64,000 nt of DNA from Paracrocinitomix sp039939375 (GTDB lineage: Bacteria; Bacteroidota; Bacteroidia; Flavobacteriales_D; Crocinitomicaceae), in NCBI GenBank assembly GCA_039939375.1, contig JBDVJO010000011.1, positions 434,001-498,000 of the forward strand, read 5' to 3'. Made by a program: the position numbers and the translations under genes. The notes below the pieces were generated by a model. It saw nothing but the letters and a program-made list of their open reading frames with translations. It made no database searches and was not told the origin of the DNA. Shown here in pieces: positions 34,458 through 42,378 of the stretch. How positions within the stretch are numbered: the stretch's first letter is position 1; each line of letters starts with the position of its first letter.

Positions 34458-36041
34458 ATGTTTGATAAGTGGCTTAAGCTACCTGCTCACTATTATTTAA
34501 AAATTACTGCTCTCGTTATTCTAACGGTTGGAGTGTGCTTGCACAATACATTAATGAGTATTGGAACCATTTGGATAGGTGCTAACTGGTTAATCGAAGC
34601 AAAATATCCCTTTTATTGGAAGAAATTTAAAAGCACACCGGCCATTTGGTTTTTAATTGGTTTGCTCGTTTTAAGTTTTATTTCCCTTACCTGGTCGTCA
34701 GACACTGCTTACGGTTTAAAGGATATCGGCAAGAAAATGCCTTTTTTCGTTATACCCTTTATCTTAGGACTTTCTGAGCCTGTTGAGCAAAAAGTTAGAA
34801 ATTTTCTTTTTTATGTATTCTTGTTTGTGTTGGTACTTACCTCAGGAATCAATTTTTACCGTTATAATTATGTCTTAGAGGCCGGCCATGACATTCGTGA
34901 GATGTCTTATTTTATTTCCCATGTTCGTTTTTCAATACTTGTTGTATTGGGGATCGCCATTTCAATTTACCTTTCGTTTAAACGACCAAAAGTACTTTTA
35001 ATCTTAGCACCTGTAATACTGTGGCTGGCATTTTACACCTACAAATCTCAAATCATAAACGGTTACGTTCTGCTGGTAGCATTGCTGCTCTTGTCAGTGG
35101 TTTATATCATTTTAAAACAGAAAAAAAATAGCTTAAAATTTGTTGGTTTCACCTTATTGATTAGCATAGTTTCAATTTCAATTTGGAAAGTAAATAGTGT
35201 TATTCAATCCTTTGACGTTCCGGCAGAAGTTCAGCTAGATGACCTTCCGAAGAAGACATTGAATGGTAATTTGTATATGCATGATTTGAATTCGAAATTG
35301 AGAGAAAACGGAAATTTAGTGTGGTACTATGTGCAACCTGAAGAATTAGAAAGGGAATGGAATAAACGCGCAAGTATTGCTTACGACTCGCTTGATAATA
35401 AAGATCAACCTATGTTCGGAACATTGATTCGATACATGACCTCTAGAGACATTCCAAAAGATTCATTGGGCGTAAGCATGCTGACGGATGCAGAGATTAT
35501 TGCTATTGAGAACGGAGCAACTTCTATTCGTATCAATGATGGATTAAAAGCGAAATTAGATGAGTTTATGTACCAATGGTTTGCTTATGTAAATGAGGGA
35601 GATCCAAACGGAAATTCATTGTTACAGCGTTTAGAGCATTTAAAAATTGGCTGGTCTATTGCCGCGAAAAATAGCATAGTTGGTGTTGGAATAGGAGATG
35701 TAAATAATGCATTCATTAAAGAATATGTGTTATTAAACTCTCAACTGAATGAAGAAAATCAACACCGCGCGCACAATCAATACTTAACTTATTGGATTTC
35801 TTTAGGATTTATTGGGTTGCTCGTGTTCTTGCTCTTTTTTACGATTCCATTCGTTAAAGTGGCTAACAAGGATTACTTGTTTTATGCGATTTTCACCCTA
35901 CTTGCTATTTCATTGTTCTTTCAAGATTTACTTGAAACCCAGGCAGGTGTTTGTATTTTTGGGTTGTTTTACGGATTAATGGCTTTCACAGACTCTACTA
36001 ATCCTGAAGCACATCTAACATCTGATCACTCTGATCAGTAG
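34458..36041 (+). CDS. O-antigen ligase-like (Wzy_C) membrane protein
   Basis: A 527-aa polytopic protein with about ten to twelve hydrophobic helices in two groups. Between them is a large extracytoplasmic loop (about 260-395) that ends in the Wzy_C-type signature GWSIAAKNSIVGVGIGDVNNAF...HNQYLTYWISLGFIGLLVF. This is the pattern of O-antigen ligases and polymerases of the WaaL/Wzy superfamily, acting on lipid-linked glycans at the periplasmic face. Which of the two roles applies cannot be told from sequence. Its end overlaps the convergent small membrane protein gene by 44 bp. Confidence 0.82.
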   Translation: MFDKWLKLPAHYYLKITALVILTVGVCLHNTLMSIGTIWIGANWLIEAKYPFYWKKFKSTPAIWFLIGLLVLSFISLTWSSDTAYGLKDIGKKMPFFVIPFILGLSEPVEQKVRNFLFYVFLFVLVLTSGINFYRYNYVLEAGHDIREMSYFISHVRFSILVVLGIAISIYLSFKRPKVLLILAPVILWLAFYTYKSQIINGYVLLVALLLLSVVYIILKQKKNSLKFVGFTLLISIVSISIWKVNSVIQSFDVPAEVQLDDLPKKTLNGNLYMHDLNSKLRENGNLVWYYVQPEELEREWNKRASIAYDSLDNKDQPMFGTLIRYMTSRDIPKDSLGVSMLTDAEIIAIENGATSIRINDGLKAKLDEFMYQWFAYVNEGDPNGNSLLQRLEHLKIGWSIAAKNSIVGVGIGDVNNAFIKEYVLLNSQLNEENQHRAHNQYLTYWISLGFIGLLVFLLFFTIPFVKVANKDYLFYAIFTLLAISLFFQDLLETQAGVCIFGLFYGLMAFTDSTNPEAHLTSDHSDQ

Positions 36042-36417
36042 CGTAAAACTCTTCAAATCTGCGCCAATCTGATTGCTGGATAAACCAAGAGTTTAACTTA
36101 ATTTTTTTACCCTTAATATAAACATGTTTGTTTTTGAATTTTAATTCATTTTTAGACGAAAATTTGTGTTTTTCACGTGTTTTTCCATAAAAACTGAACA
36201 AAATCAAGCTATTTTCATCAAATTGAGCGTAAGGTTGTTTTATAATGTTGAAGCCAATGTAGATTAAAAATGAACTTGCAACAGCATAGATTAGATTAAT
36301 GTAATCCTCTAAAATAATAGCACCCATTATAAAAATACCAATGAATAAAATTCCGAAAGCAATATACACTCTTCCCACAACTGGTCGATAATACAACTTA
36401 TTTCCTTCTTGATTCAT
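35998..36417 (-). CDS. Small membrane protein with PH-like tail
   Basis: A 139-aa protein. Two helices (about 16-35 and 38-58) are followed by a soluble segment (QPYAQFDENSLILFSFYGKTREKHKFSSKNELKFKNKHVYIKGKKIKLNSW). This alternating beta pattern resembles bacterial PH-domain proteins. No family is recognised with confidence. The final 44 bp overlap the ligase gene on the other strand, and the upstream gap is free, which supports a real gene. Confidence 0.6.
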   Translation of the reverse strand: MNQEGNKLYYRPVVGRVYIAFGILFIGIFIMGAIILEDYINLIYAVASSFLIYIGFNIIKQPYAQFDENSLILFSFYGKTREKHKFSSKNELKFKNKHVYIKGKKIKLNSWFIQQSDWRRFEEFYATDQSDQMLDVLQD

Positions 36418-36497
36418 GGTACAAAATTAAGCTTATTTCAACAATCCACTTTGGAATAGTTTTCGCTACATAGAAGTTAAGTTGTCAATCGCCGACT

Positions 36498-36505
36498 TAT
36501 TTTTG
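36498..36505 (+). promoter_or_regulatory. Bacteroidota -7 box before the amidase gene
   Basis: TATTTTTG, an exact TAnnTTTG match, ends five bases before the GTG start at 36511, giving a predicted near-leaderless mRNA. Confidence 0.4.
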
Positions 36506-36510
36506 AAACA

Positions 36511-37449
36511 GTGAAAATTATTTGGATTATATCAACATTTTTATTGAGTTTTTGCGCTTTTGGCGAAAAGACTTCAGTATCCATATTGCTTGATGCAGGT
36601 CATGGTGGCAAAGATCCCGGTCATTTACCAAACAGTAATTCTGGACTTCAAGAAAAAGTTTTAGCCCTTGAAATCACTAAGAAAGTGGCCAATTACTTGA
36701 GTCATAATTTATCTAATGTTGACATTGATTATACGAGAGAAGATGATTCGTATCCTACATTAGATGAAAGGGTGGATAAAGCAAATAATGGGAAATTTGA
36801 TTTTATGCTGAGCATTCACATAAATGGTAATCCCAAAACTGAAGTGCACGGAACAGAAACTTTAATCCATAATTTTCAGGCGAAAGATTCATATAAATGG
36901 GCCAAGTTAATTGAGTACCAATTCAAGAAGAGAGCGGGAAGACATAGCAGAGGTGTAAAGACATCTGATGATCTTGGTCATTCTTTGCAAATCCTAAAGT
37001 TTACAAAGATTCCGACTGTGATCGTTGAGTGTGGGTTTATTACGAATCCAACAGAAGCGGCTTATCTAAACTCTGAATACGGACAAGAAATTATTGCATC
37101 CGCAATTTTTAGAGCAACTCGTGAATTTGTACAATATAAATATCCAAATATAGACTTTAGTCCACTACCGGTAGAAGTGGCAGAAGTGGCGGCAACCACT
37201 ACTTCGCAACCCGGAAATACAGATGCTAAATTTAGAGTTCAAATCATGTCTTCAATTGACCCCGTAGCTTTAGATATTCCAGAGTTTAAAAAATTAGGTT
37301 TACCTGTTGAACGTGTCCAAATAGAAACAGAATCTGCCTATAAGTATCGCTATTTTGTTGGCGCTTTTGCTTCAAAGAAAGATGCGAAAGACACGCAGAA
37401 AGACGTGCAAGAAAAAGGGTTCAAGGATGCTTTTATCACTTCTATTTAA
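36511..37449 (+). CDS. N-acetylmuramoyl-L-alanine amidase with SPOR domain
   Basis: A 312-aa exported amidase (signal peptide to about residue 19) that cleaves the bond between muramic acid and the stem peptide. The Amidase_3 zinc ligands are H31 (DAGHGGKDPG), E48 and H103 (SIHINGN), with catalytic E173 (IVECGFITNPTEA). The last ~75 residues (KFRVQIMSS ... YRYFVGAFASKKDAKDTQKDVQEKGFKDAFI) form a SPOR peptidoglycan-binding domain, suggesting action at the division septum. The start is GTG at 36511; no ATG fits the signal peptide. It converges with the next gene. Confidence 0.93.
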   Translation: MKIIWIISTFLLSFCAFGEKTSVSILLDAGHGGKDPGHLPNSNSGLQEKVLALEITKKVANYLSHNLSNVDIDYTREDDSYPTLDERVDKANNGKFDFMLSIHINGNPKTEVHGTETLIHNFQAKDSYKWAKLIEYQFKKRAGRHSRGVKTSDDLGHSLQILKFTKIPTVIVECGFITNPTEAAYLNSEYGQEIIASAIFRATREFVQYKYPNIDFSPLPVEVAEVAATTTSQPGNTDAKFRVQIMSSIDPVALDIPEFKKLGLPVERVQIETESAYKYRYFVGAFASKKDAKDTQKDVQEKGFKDAFITSI

Positions 37450-38201
37450 GCAAGGTATCTGTTGTCAAACAACTTTCTTCTGCTCAAAAAGAAAACAATC
37501 AAAGTAACTATAACAATGCAAAAAGCAGGTATGGCAATGTCATCAGAGTGCATATCTGTCAGTTCAAAATGTTTTCTGATTTTTTTAGTAGAAATGGCAA
37601 TGTATAAGGGAATGATTACCCCAATTAGTAGAAGAACACCTTGAATAATTCGTTGTCGATTGTTTTCTTGTACAATTTGTTTTTTGATTTCTTCTTGCTT
37701 AGCATCCATGTATATTTTAGCTGCTAAGTATTGGAGTTTTTTACGTTCTAAACGGGTAAATCTGTAGGTATATTTTTTATTTTTCAAACGAAAGATTAAT
37801 TCAAATTTTTCGTCTCTTGACCATTCTACCAATAGACTTAGTGGAATTTCATATATAAAGCTCGCAGTTTTTTCAGTCACACGATAAGATTGGTATGAAT
37901 GTCCAATATCATATCTGTCTTTATGTGCAACCTCATAACTAAAATCTCCTTTTTGTGTTGAATCTAATTCAATAGAGCATCCATTCACTTCAAGCTCTGC
38001 GAATTTTGCAAGCTTAGATCGCTTTCCAATAATGTTAACAGTGATTTCAAATTTGTATCTGTCAATCGTTTCATTTTGATGTTTACTTAGGCAAAAACTG
38101 GCGGTAAAACTTGGGTCAATAGAGAAAATATGGTTGCTAGAGATAATCGTGAACAGGTGAAGGTTTTTACCATCCTTGATCAATTCAATAACTTTGGCCA
38201 T
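37446..38201 (-). CDS. Unrecognised protein with C-terminal membrane hairpin
   Basis: A 251-aa protein. The first ~165 residues are a soluble, beta-rich and charged domain (IELIKDGKNLHLF, FKFELIFRLKNKKYTYRFTRLERKKL). A helical linker (AAKIYMDAKQEEIKKQIVQENNRQR) leads to two membrane helices (about 185-203 and 222-240), with a basic end. No signal peptide, so the main domain should be cytosolic. I do not recognise the family. It overlaps the convergent amidase gene by 4 bp. Composition is like its neighbours. Confidence 0.65.
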   Translation of the reverse strand: MAKVIELIKDGKNLHLFTIISSNHIFSIDPSFTASFCLSKHQNETIDRYKFEITVNIIGKRSKLAKFAELEVNGCSIELDSTQKGDFSYEVAHKDRYDIGHSYQSYRVTEKTASFIYEIPLSLLVEWSRDEKFELIFRLKNKKYTYRFTRLERKKLQYLAAKIYMDAKQEEIKKQIVQENNRQRIIQGVLLLIGVIIPLYIAISTKKIRKHFELTDMHSDDIAIPAFCIVIVTLIVFFLSRRKLFDNRYLA

Positions 38202-38400
38202 TTTTTTTCTTCCAAATTTACTGGTTTTTTAGGCCTTTCTTTGTCATCCTAAAGTATGATATTTGAGTCAAAATAGTACACTTCGTAAAGTGGGTATTTA
38301 CACATTAAGTTAAAATACCTAGGTTAAAACACTCATATTTAATTTGATAAGTGAGAAAAAAGCTTTAAATTGCTAATACTCATGAATTAAATTACATACT

Positions 38401-38856
38401 ATGGCAACCGTATTTGAAACAAGACTTATCGGTAATATTGGAAAAGACGCAATTATCAAAAACATGGACAAGGGAGTTATCGCAGTGAATTTCCCTGTAG
38501 CACACAACAAAAATTGGCGTGATAAGCGCACCGGAGAGCAACGCACAAAAACAACTTGGGTAAACTGCACAATTTGGAAACGAGATGGCGGTAACATGCG
38601 CATTTTAGACTTTCTGAAGAAAGGAACGCTAGTTGAGATAGTTGGAACTCCATTTGCAAAAGGTTACCTGCAAGATGACCAAACAATTAAATCTGAAATC
38701 AGGATAAATGTTTCTAAAACAAATATTCTTCGTCCCTCAAAAGGCGAGCGTTTAGATTTTGAATACCAAGAGATTCAAAATGAAACTGAAAACAGTTATT
38801 CAACAGAAGATGCTACGGCAAAAGTGTTGGAAGAATTAGAGCACGATTTGTTTTAA
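38401..38856 (+). CDS. ssb: Single-stranded DNA-binding protein
   Basis: A 151-aa OB-fold protein. Typical elements are VFETRLIGNIGKDA at the N-terminus, AVNFPVAHNKNWRDKRTGEQRTKTTWVNCTIW, LKKGTLVEIVGTPFAKGY, then an acidic tail. The C-terminal tip reads EELEHDLF instead of the usual DDDLPF; the acidic-hydrophobic character that binds replication and repair partners is kept, ending in Phe. It stands alone, followed by a terminator. It may be the housekeeping SSB or a second copy; the window does not tell. Confidence 0.92.
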   Translation: MATVFETRLIGNIGKDAIIKNMDKGVIAVNFPVAHNKNWRDKRTGEQRTKTTWVNCTIWKRDGGNMRILDFLKKGTLVEIVGTPFAKGYLQDDQTIKSEIRINVSKTNILRPSKGERLDFEYQEIQNETENSYSTEDATAKVLEELEHDLF

Positions 38857-38880
38857 TCCAAAATATAGAAGTAAAATAAG

Positions 38881-38909
38881 GAGGGATCAGTAATTGACCC
38901 TCTTTTTTT
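38881..38909 (+). terminator. Rho-independent terminator after ssb
   Basis: GAGGG-A-TCA / TGA-CCCTC hairpin with one bulged A and loop GTAAT, then seven T. It begins 24 bp after the ssb stop. Confidence 0.85.
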
Positions 38910-38926
38910 ATGCCTAAATTCGAGCC

Positions 38927-39211
38927 ATGATATTGATTGTAATTTCTCTTTTAGTTGGATTTATTTATTACAAAACAGCTATCACTGAAGGTGTGAACGG
39001 AATTCTTTACGGAATATGGGCCACACTTTTTTGTTTTGGAGCATTTCACGCTATGCGTTTCATTATCCAGAAATTTTTTGGAGCAACTACTTCTGGCGAA
39101 AATGTATTTGGCGGAATTGGTTCGTTGATTGGATGCATCCTCGTATATATCTTCTTGATTTCTGCTGCTAAAGCCAAAAGAGCAAAAGTTGAAGGTTCTG
39201 AAGAAGAGTAA
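38927..39211 (+). CDS. Small three-helix membrane protein
   Basis: A 94-aa protein with three hydrophobic helices (about 1-14, 24-45 and 62-83) and a charged C-terminal tail (AKAKRAKVEGSEEE). No known domain. TAAATTCG, seven of eight bases of a -7 box, ends four bases before the ATG. It follows the ssb terminator and converges with the next gene with a 2-bp gap. Moderately sure it is real, on the basis of the membrane pattern and free upstream space. Confidence 0.6.
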   Translation: MILIVISLLVGFIYYKTAITEGVNGILYGIWATLFCFGAFHAMRFIIQKFFGATTSGENVFGGIGSLIGCILVYIFLISAAKAKRAKVEGSEEE

Positions 39212-39213
39212 GC

Positions 39214-39969
39214 TTATTTTTTCTTTTTGAAGATCATATAAAGATCTGAGAAAATGTAGCCAATTGAAAGCGCGAGAATAGGAATTGCGAGATCAAATCT
39301 TCCCTCTGGAATAATTAAAAATAACGAAGTATAAATAAGAAAAATACAGAAAGGATACAAGAACAAACGGATCAATATCATTTTAATACTCCATTGGTTG
39401 TTGTTGAATTCAGGGATTGGTCTGAATTCTTCTTTTTTTCTAACCGCGTTCAGATGATATAAAAAACAATTTAAGGTCTTTGATGATTTGTACAATTGTT
39501 CACCACTTCTAAATTCAGCATCTAACCTTCTTATTGCATTGAACAAGATCTTATCATCTTTTAAAATTACCGTTACAAGTTTGCTTGTGCTATAGTTGTG
39601 AGGCATAACAACAAACTGAAAGGCATCCTGAACATCTAACTCCAATTGATGCCAGCTTCTATCCATTTCTAATCGTTTAAAAGCTGCTGTTATTTCCGCT
39701 TTTGAAACGGTTCCGCTTATTTCTTTAAAACTAAGTGTTCTATACTTGAGCCAAGTAAATAAAAGAGCCAGTATTGCTAGTGCAACTGATATTGAAGATA
39801 ATTCGGCAAAAGATCTAACACCAGAATAATCAGTAGAAACATAAACCTGCCAGAAGGAATAAATAAATGAAGCAATACTTAAGCCTGCAAAAATGAAAGC
39901 CATTCTATAATGAGACCATTTTTGCGAAGTGCTCAGTCGCAATCTATTATTACGGATAAGGCTATGCAA
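39214..39969 (-). CDS. Membrane protein of unknown function
   Basis: A 251-aa protein with two N-terminal helices (about 22-44 and 56-73), a central cytosolic region of about 100 residues (AFKRLEMDRSWHQLELDVQDAFQFVVMPHNYSTSKLVTVILKDDKILFNAIRR) and two C-terminal helices (about 195-217 and 222-241). No family recognised; the middle domain has the look of a small alpha/beta fold. It starts 3 bp after the DUF1059-like gene's stop, so the GIY-YIG, DUF1059-like and this gene probably form one transcript. Confidence 0.65.
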   Translation of the reverse strand: MHSLIRNNRLRLSTSQKWSHYRMAFIFAGLSIASFIYSFWQVYVSTDYSGVRSFAELSSISVALAILALLFTWLKYRTLSFKEISGTVSKAEITAAFKRLEMDRSWHQLELDVQDAFQFVVMPHNYSTSKLVTVILKDDKILFNAIRRLDAEFRSGEQLYKSSKTLNCFLYHLNAVRKKEEFRPIPEFNNNQWSIKMILIRLFLYPFCIFLIYTSLFLIIPEGRFDLAIPILALSIGYIFSDLYMIFKKKK

Positions 39970-39972
39970 GAA

Positions 39973-40209
39973 TTAAATTTCAGGTAAGGCGTCAAACTTG
40001 TCTTTTTTTTCAGCTAACCACCGGTCAAAAGCCCCTTCGGCTTGCATGGTAGATTTCATTTTATTCATGGCATCTAAATGTGGTTGATCACCTTTTTTAA
40101 ACATTTCCATTCCATGTTGCTGACTCAACTGCTTCATTTCTTCAAAAGTTTCGGCTTCGAACTCAAGATCACAAGCGCCACCAAGATCATTACAAGTCAT
40201 TTTCTTCAT
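39973..40209 (-). CDS. DUF1059-like small protein
   Basis: A 78-aa soluble protein. The first half matches the DUF1059 pattern: MKKMTCNDLGGACDLEFEAETFEEMKQLSQQHGMEM, with two cysteines and an AHE/QHG-type helix. The second half is a longer helical tail (PHLDAMNKMKSTMQAEGAFDRWLAEKK) than in typical DUF1059 members. The function is unknown. It overlaps the GIY-YIG gene by 4 bp (ATGA), indicating translational coupling. Confidence 0.75.
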   Translation of the reverse strand: MKKMTCNDLGGACDLEFEAETFEEMKQLSQQHGMEMFKKGDQPHLDAMNKMKSTMQAEGAFDRWLAEKKDKFDALPEI

Positions 40210-40520
40210 TGTCTTTTTGCTTGAATATAACTAACCCTTTTTAATTGAGCTAATTGACCATTCAATTTAAATTTCGGGTCAATCAGTTTTTCAATAAAAG
40301 CACGACTTTTCTGTTTTTTGATGAATTTTTCCAACTTCATAGTTTCAGCCCTTGACGGTGACACTTCAAAAACTGCCTTGAATACCCAGTCAGAATGTTT
40401 TCCAGTGTAGGTTGTGCCGTCATTATGATTGTGTTGCTTTAACCTTTCATTTGGGTATGAAGAGAAACCTATGTAGTAAACATCAGATGATTGACTATAA
40501 ATGATGTAAATGTAAAACAT
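40206..40520 (-). CDS. GIY-YIG nuclease-family protein
   Basis: A 104-aa protein made of one GIY-YIG domain of the UvrC/YhbQ-like group: YIYIIYSQSSDVYYIGFSSYPNERLKQHN, with the conserved Arg in NERLKQHN and the Glu in METMKLEKFIKKQKSR. Such small single-domain proteins are common in Bacteroidota; a DNA-repair or housekeeping nuclease role is possible but unproven. Its start lies 13 bp from the bidirectional hairpin that ends the tRNA-Asn transcript. Confidence 0.85.
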   Translation of the reverse strand: MFYIYIIYSQSSDVYYIGFSSYPNERLKQHNHNDGTTYTGKHSDWVFKAVFEVSPSRAETMKLEKFIKKQKSRAFIEKLIDPKFKLNGQLAQLKRVSYIQAKRQ

Positions 40521-40533
40521 AAATATTAGGCAT

Positions 40534-40567
40534 AAAAAAAGGGTTATCCTAAGATAACCCTTTTTTT
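40534..40567. terminator. Bidirectional terminator between tRNA-Asn and the GIY-YIG gene
   Basis: Seven A, then GGGTTATC-CTAA-GATAACCC, then seven T. The stem reads the same way on both strands, so it can stop the minus-strand tRNA transcript as well as plus-strand transcription. Confidence 0.9.
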
Positions 40568-40568
40568 G

Positions 40569-40642
40569 CTCCTCCTCTAGGACTTGAACCTAGGACCCTC
40601 TGATTAACAGTCAGATGCTCTAACCAACTGAGCTAAGGAGGA
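40569..40642 (-). tRNA. tRNA-Asn(GUU)
   Basis: On the minus strand a full cloverleaf: acceptor TCCTCCT / AGGAGGA, D arm with AGCTCAGTTGGTTAGAGC, anticodon stem CTGAC... with loop CTGTTAA (anticodon GTT) and T arm GGTTCAAGTCC. The 3' CCA is not encoded. A terminator follows directly. Confidence 0.97.
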
Positions 40643-40667
40643 ATAATTCCTTATTTTTTATTTCAAA

Positions 40668-40746
40668 CCTCCTAACCTTGACTATTCAAGTAGCCCTCTG
40701 ATTAATCCCGAACCTTCGGGACTCTAACCAACTGAGCTAAGGAGAA
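40668..40746 (-). pseudogene. Degenerate tRNA-Asn copy with a palindrome in place of the anticodon arm
   Basis: The sequence CTCTAACCAACTGAGCTAAGGAG (23 bases; plus strand, 40722-40744) and CCCTCTGATTAA (40694-40705) are identical to the neighbouring tRNA-Asn. Between them the ten bases of the anticodon 5' arm are replaced by TCCCGAACCTTCGGGA (40706-40721), a 7-bp palindrome. The T arm has become CTTGACTATTCAAG and the acceptor stem is partly mismatched. It cannot form an anticodon loop, so it is a relic. Confidence 0.8.
40706..40721. repeat. Palindrome inside the tRNA-Asn relic
   Basis: TCCCGAA-CC-TTCGGGA, perfect 7-bp stem, sitting exactly where the anticodon stem's 5' half should be. Confidence 0.9.
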
Positions 40747-40898
40747 ATTTGCTCTAAAGCGGATGCAAATATAATAGAATTAGAAACAACAACAAAAAAA
40801 AATTAAATTTTCATGATTAAAGTTTTATCCTTATCATTTGACTAATTTAATACCAGCAGTTTAAGGCTGTTTTTTAGATCAAAAATAATTGTAAAAAC

Positions 40899-41792
40899 AT
40901 GTGTGGACGCTACGTTGTAGTTACTGAAACGACTTTAATTGAGAAGAAATTTAATGTTACCGCTTCTCCTGAATTTGATTTTGAGGCGAATTATAACATT
41001 GCAGCTGGCGAACAAGCTCCCGTAATTACCTGCGAACAGCCAGATGTTTTGCAAACCTATACCTTTGGTTTTACACCGGCTTGGGCGAAAAAGAAGTTTT
41101 ATGTGATCAACGCCAGGGCAGAAGGCGATCATAATCCTGATAATAGGCCTGATTACAATGGCGCCAAAGGTATTATCCGTAAACCTTTTTACAAGCAGTC
41201 TATCCGAAATAAAAGATGTTTAGTTCCGGCTGATGCCTTTATTGAGGGCACGACTAAAGAAAAATTGTCAGAACCTTATTTGGTGCACATGATTAATAAG
41301 CGTAGACCTTTTGCTTTTGCCGGAATCTACGATCAATGGGTTGATCAAAATACCGGAGAAATATTGAATTCTTTTGCCATTATTACCTGTCCTCCGAATA
41401 AATTGATGGGATTAATTCCGCATCACCGAATGCCAGTGATTCTGGATGAAAAAGATTACGGTATTTACCTTGATAGAAATGCAGATTTGCAAGAAATTAC
41501 ATCCTTATTGAAATCTTATGACCATAAATTAATGAACGCATATCCCATATCTAATGCGATAAAAAATCCTAGAAATAAAGGCAAAGAACTGATAGATCCC
41601 GTGGGTGAGTTGCTTCAAAAAGAGGTTTATCCACACCAAGAGCAGAAGCTAATATTACAAGGTATGGGAATGACACCTTCTAGAAGAAGAAAGTTAGAAG
41701 AAGAAGGAAAACTAGAGGGTTATAATGATATTGAAAAAGAGGTTGACCAAGCCGCAGAGCAAGTAAAGAAAGACCTGAAAAAGAAAAATTAA
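40899..41792 (+). CDS. SOS response-associated peptidase family (HMCES/YedK) abasic-site protein
   Basis: A 297-aa protein. The catalytic Cys2 follows the start Met (MCGRYVV), which forms the thiazolidine crosslink with abasic sites in single-stranded DNA. Other SRAP hallmarks are NARAEG, KRCLVPADAFIEG (conserved Glu) and GLIPHHRMPVIL (conserved His). The C-terminal ~60 residues are a Lys/Glu-rich helical extension beyond the core. YedK/HMCES shields abasic sites at replication forks. It converges with the pseudouridine synthase gene, with a 4-bp gap. Confidence 0.93.
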   Translation: MCGRYVVVTETTLIEKKFNVTASPEFDFEANYNIAAGEQAPVITCEQPDVLQTYTFGFTPAWAKKKFYVINARAEGDHNPDNRPDYNGAKGIIRKPFYKQSIRNKRCLVPADAFIEGTTKEKLSEPYLVHMINKRRPFAFAGIYDQWVDQNTGEILNSFAIITCPPNKLMGLIPHHRMPVILDEKDYGIYLDRNADLQEITSLLKSYDHKLMNAYPISNAIKNPRNKGKELIDPVGELLQKEVYPHQEQKLILQGMGMTPSRRRKLEEEGKLEGYNDIEKEVDQAAEQVKKDLKKKN

Positions 41793-41796
41793 TGCC

Positions 41797-42375
41797 TTAT
41801 TGGGTAAATCTTGCAACTTCTTGCACCTCACCTAATTTAAGGTTTTCTAAAGTAATAGATCCAATTCTCCAGCGTACCAACCTTAAAGTGGGAAAATTAA
41901 CTGCAGCTGTCATTTTTCTGACTTGCCTGAATTTTCCCTCGGTTAATACTATTGAAATCCAAGTGGTAGGTCCGTGACGATCATCTCTTACTTTTCTTCC
42001 ATTCCTTTCTGGAAATCCAGGGTTTTGGATTTTTTTTGCTTGACAGTTTTTAGTGATGTAAGGACCATATTGCGTAGTGATTTCTACACCTGATTGCAGT
42101 TGTTCTAACGCTTCATCTGTAATTTCACCATCTACTTGAACCCAATACTCTTTTTCATATTTGGCAGATCTCACTTCGTGAGAGGTCATTCCTTTAGTGG
42201 TCACAAATAATAAGCCTTCTGATTGAAGATCTAACCTACCTATGGCCATTGCCTCATCTGGAAAATCGTATAATTCACCTAAGAACTTGTGTTTTTTCTT
42301 GATTTTACCATTCGATATGAACTGGCTCAGGTAACCAAAGGGCTTGTGTAAAATGTAGTTTTTACCGGCATCCAT
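41797..42375 (-). CDS. 23S rRNA pseudouridine synthase, RluE/RsuA type
   Basis: A 192-aa single-domain synthase without an S4 domain, typical of RluE. The catalytic Asp is D49 in GRLDLQSEGLLFVT; ILHKPFGYLSQF at the start and LTEGKFRQVRKMTAAVNFPTLRLVR near the end are the other family motifs. The likely target is a uridine of 23S rRNA, but the exact position cannot be assigned by eye. It begins 3 bp after the lipoprotein gene's stop, so the two are probably co-transcribed. Confidence 0.9.
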   Translation of the reverse strand: MDAGKNYILHKPFGYLSQFISNGKIKKKHKFLGELYDFPDEAMAIGRLDLQSEGLLFVTTKGMTSHEVRSAKYEKEYWVQVDGEITDEALEQLQSGVEITTQYGPYITKNCQAKKIQNPGFPERNGRKVRDDRHGPTTWISIVLTEGKFRQVRKMTAAVNFPTLRLVRWRIGSITLENLKLGEVQEVARFTQ

Positions 42376-42378
42376 AAA

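Larger units (their letters stand above)
40643..40898. other. Intergenic region upstream of tRNA-Asn
   Basis: Between the tRNA-Asn 5' end and the HMCES gene. It holds the decayed tRNA-Asn copy at about 40668-40746 and then A/T-rich sequence. No protein-coding gene is seen, and no clear promoter could be assigned beyond the TAATTGT-like stretch just before 40899. Confidence 0.6.
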
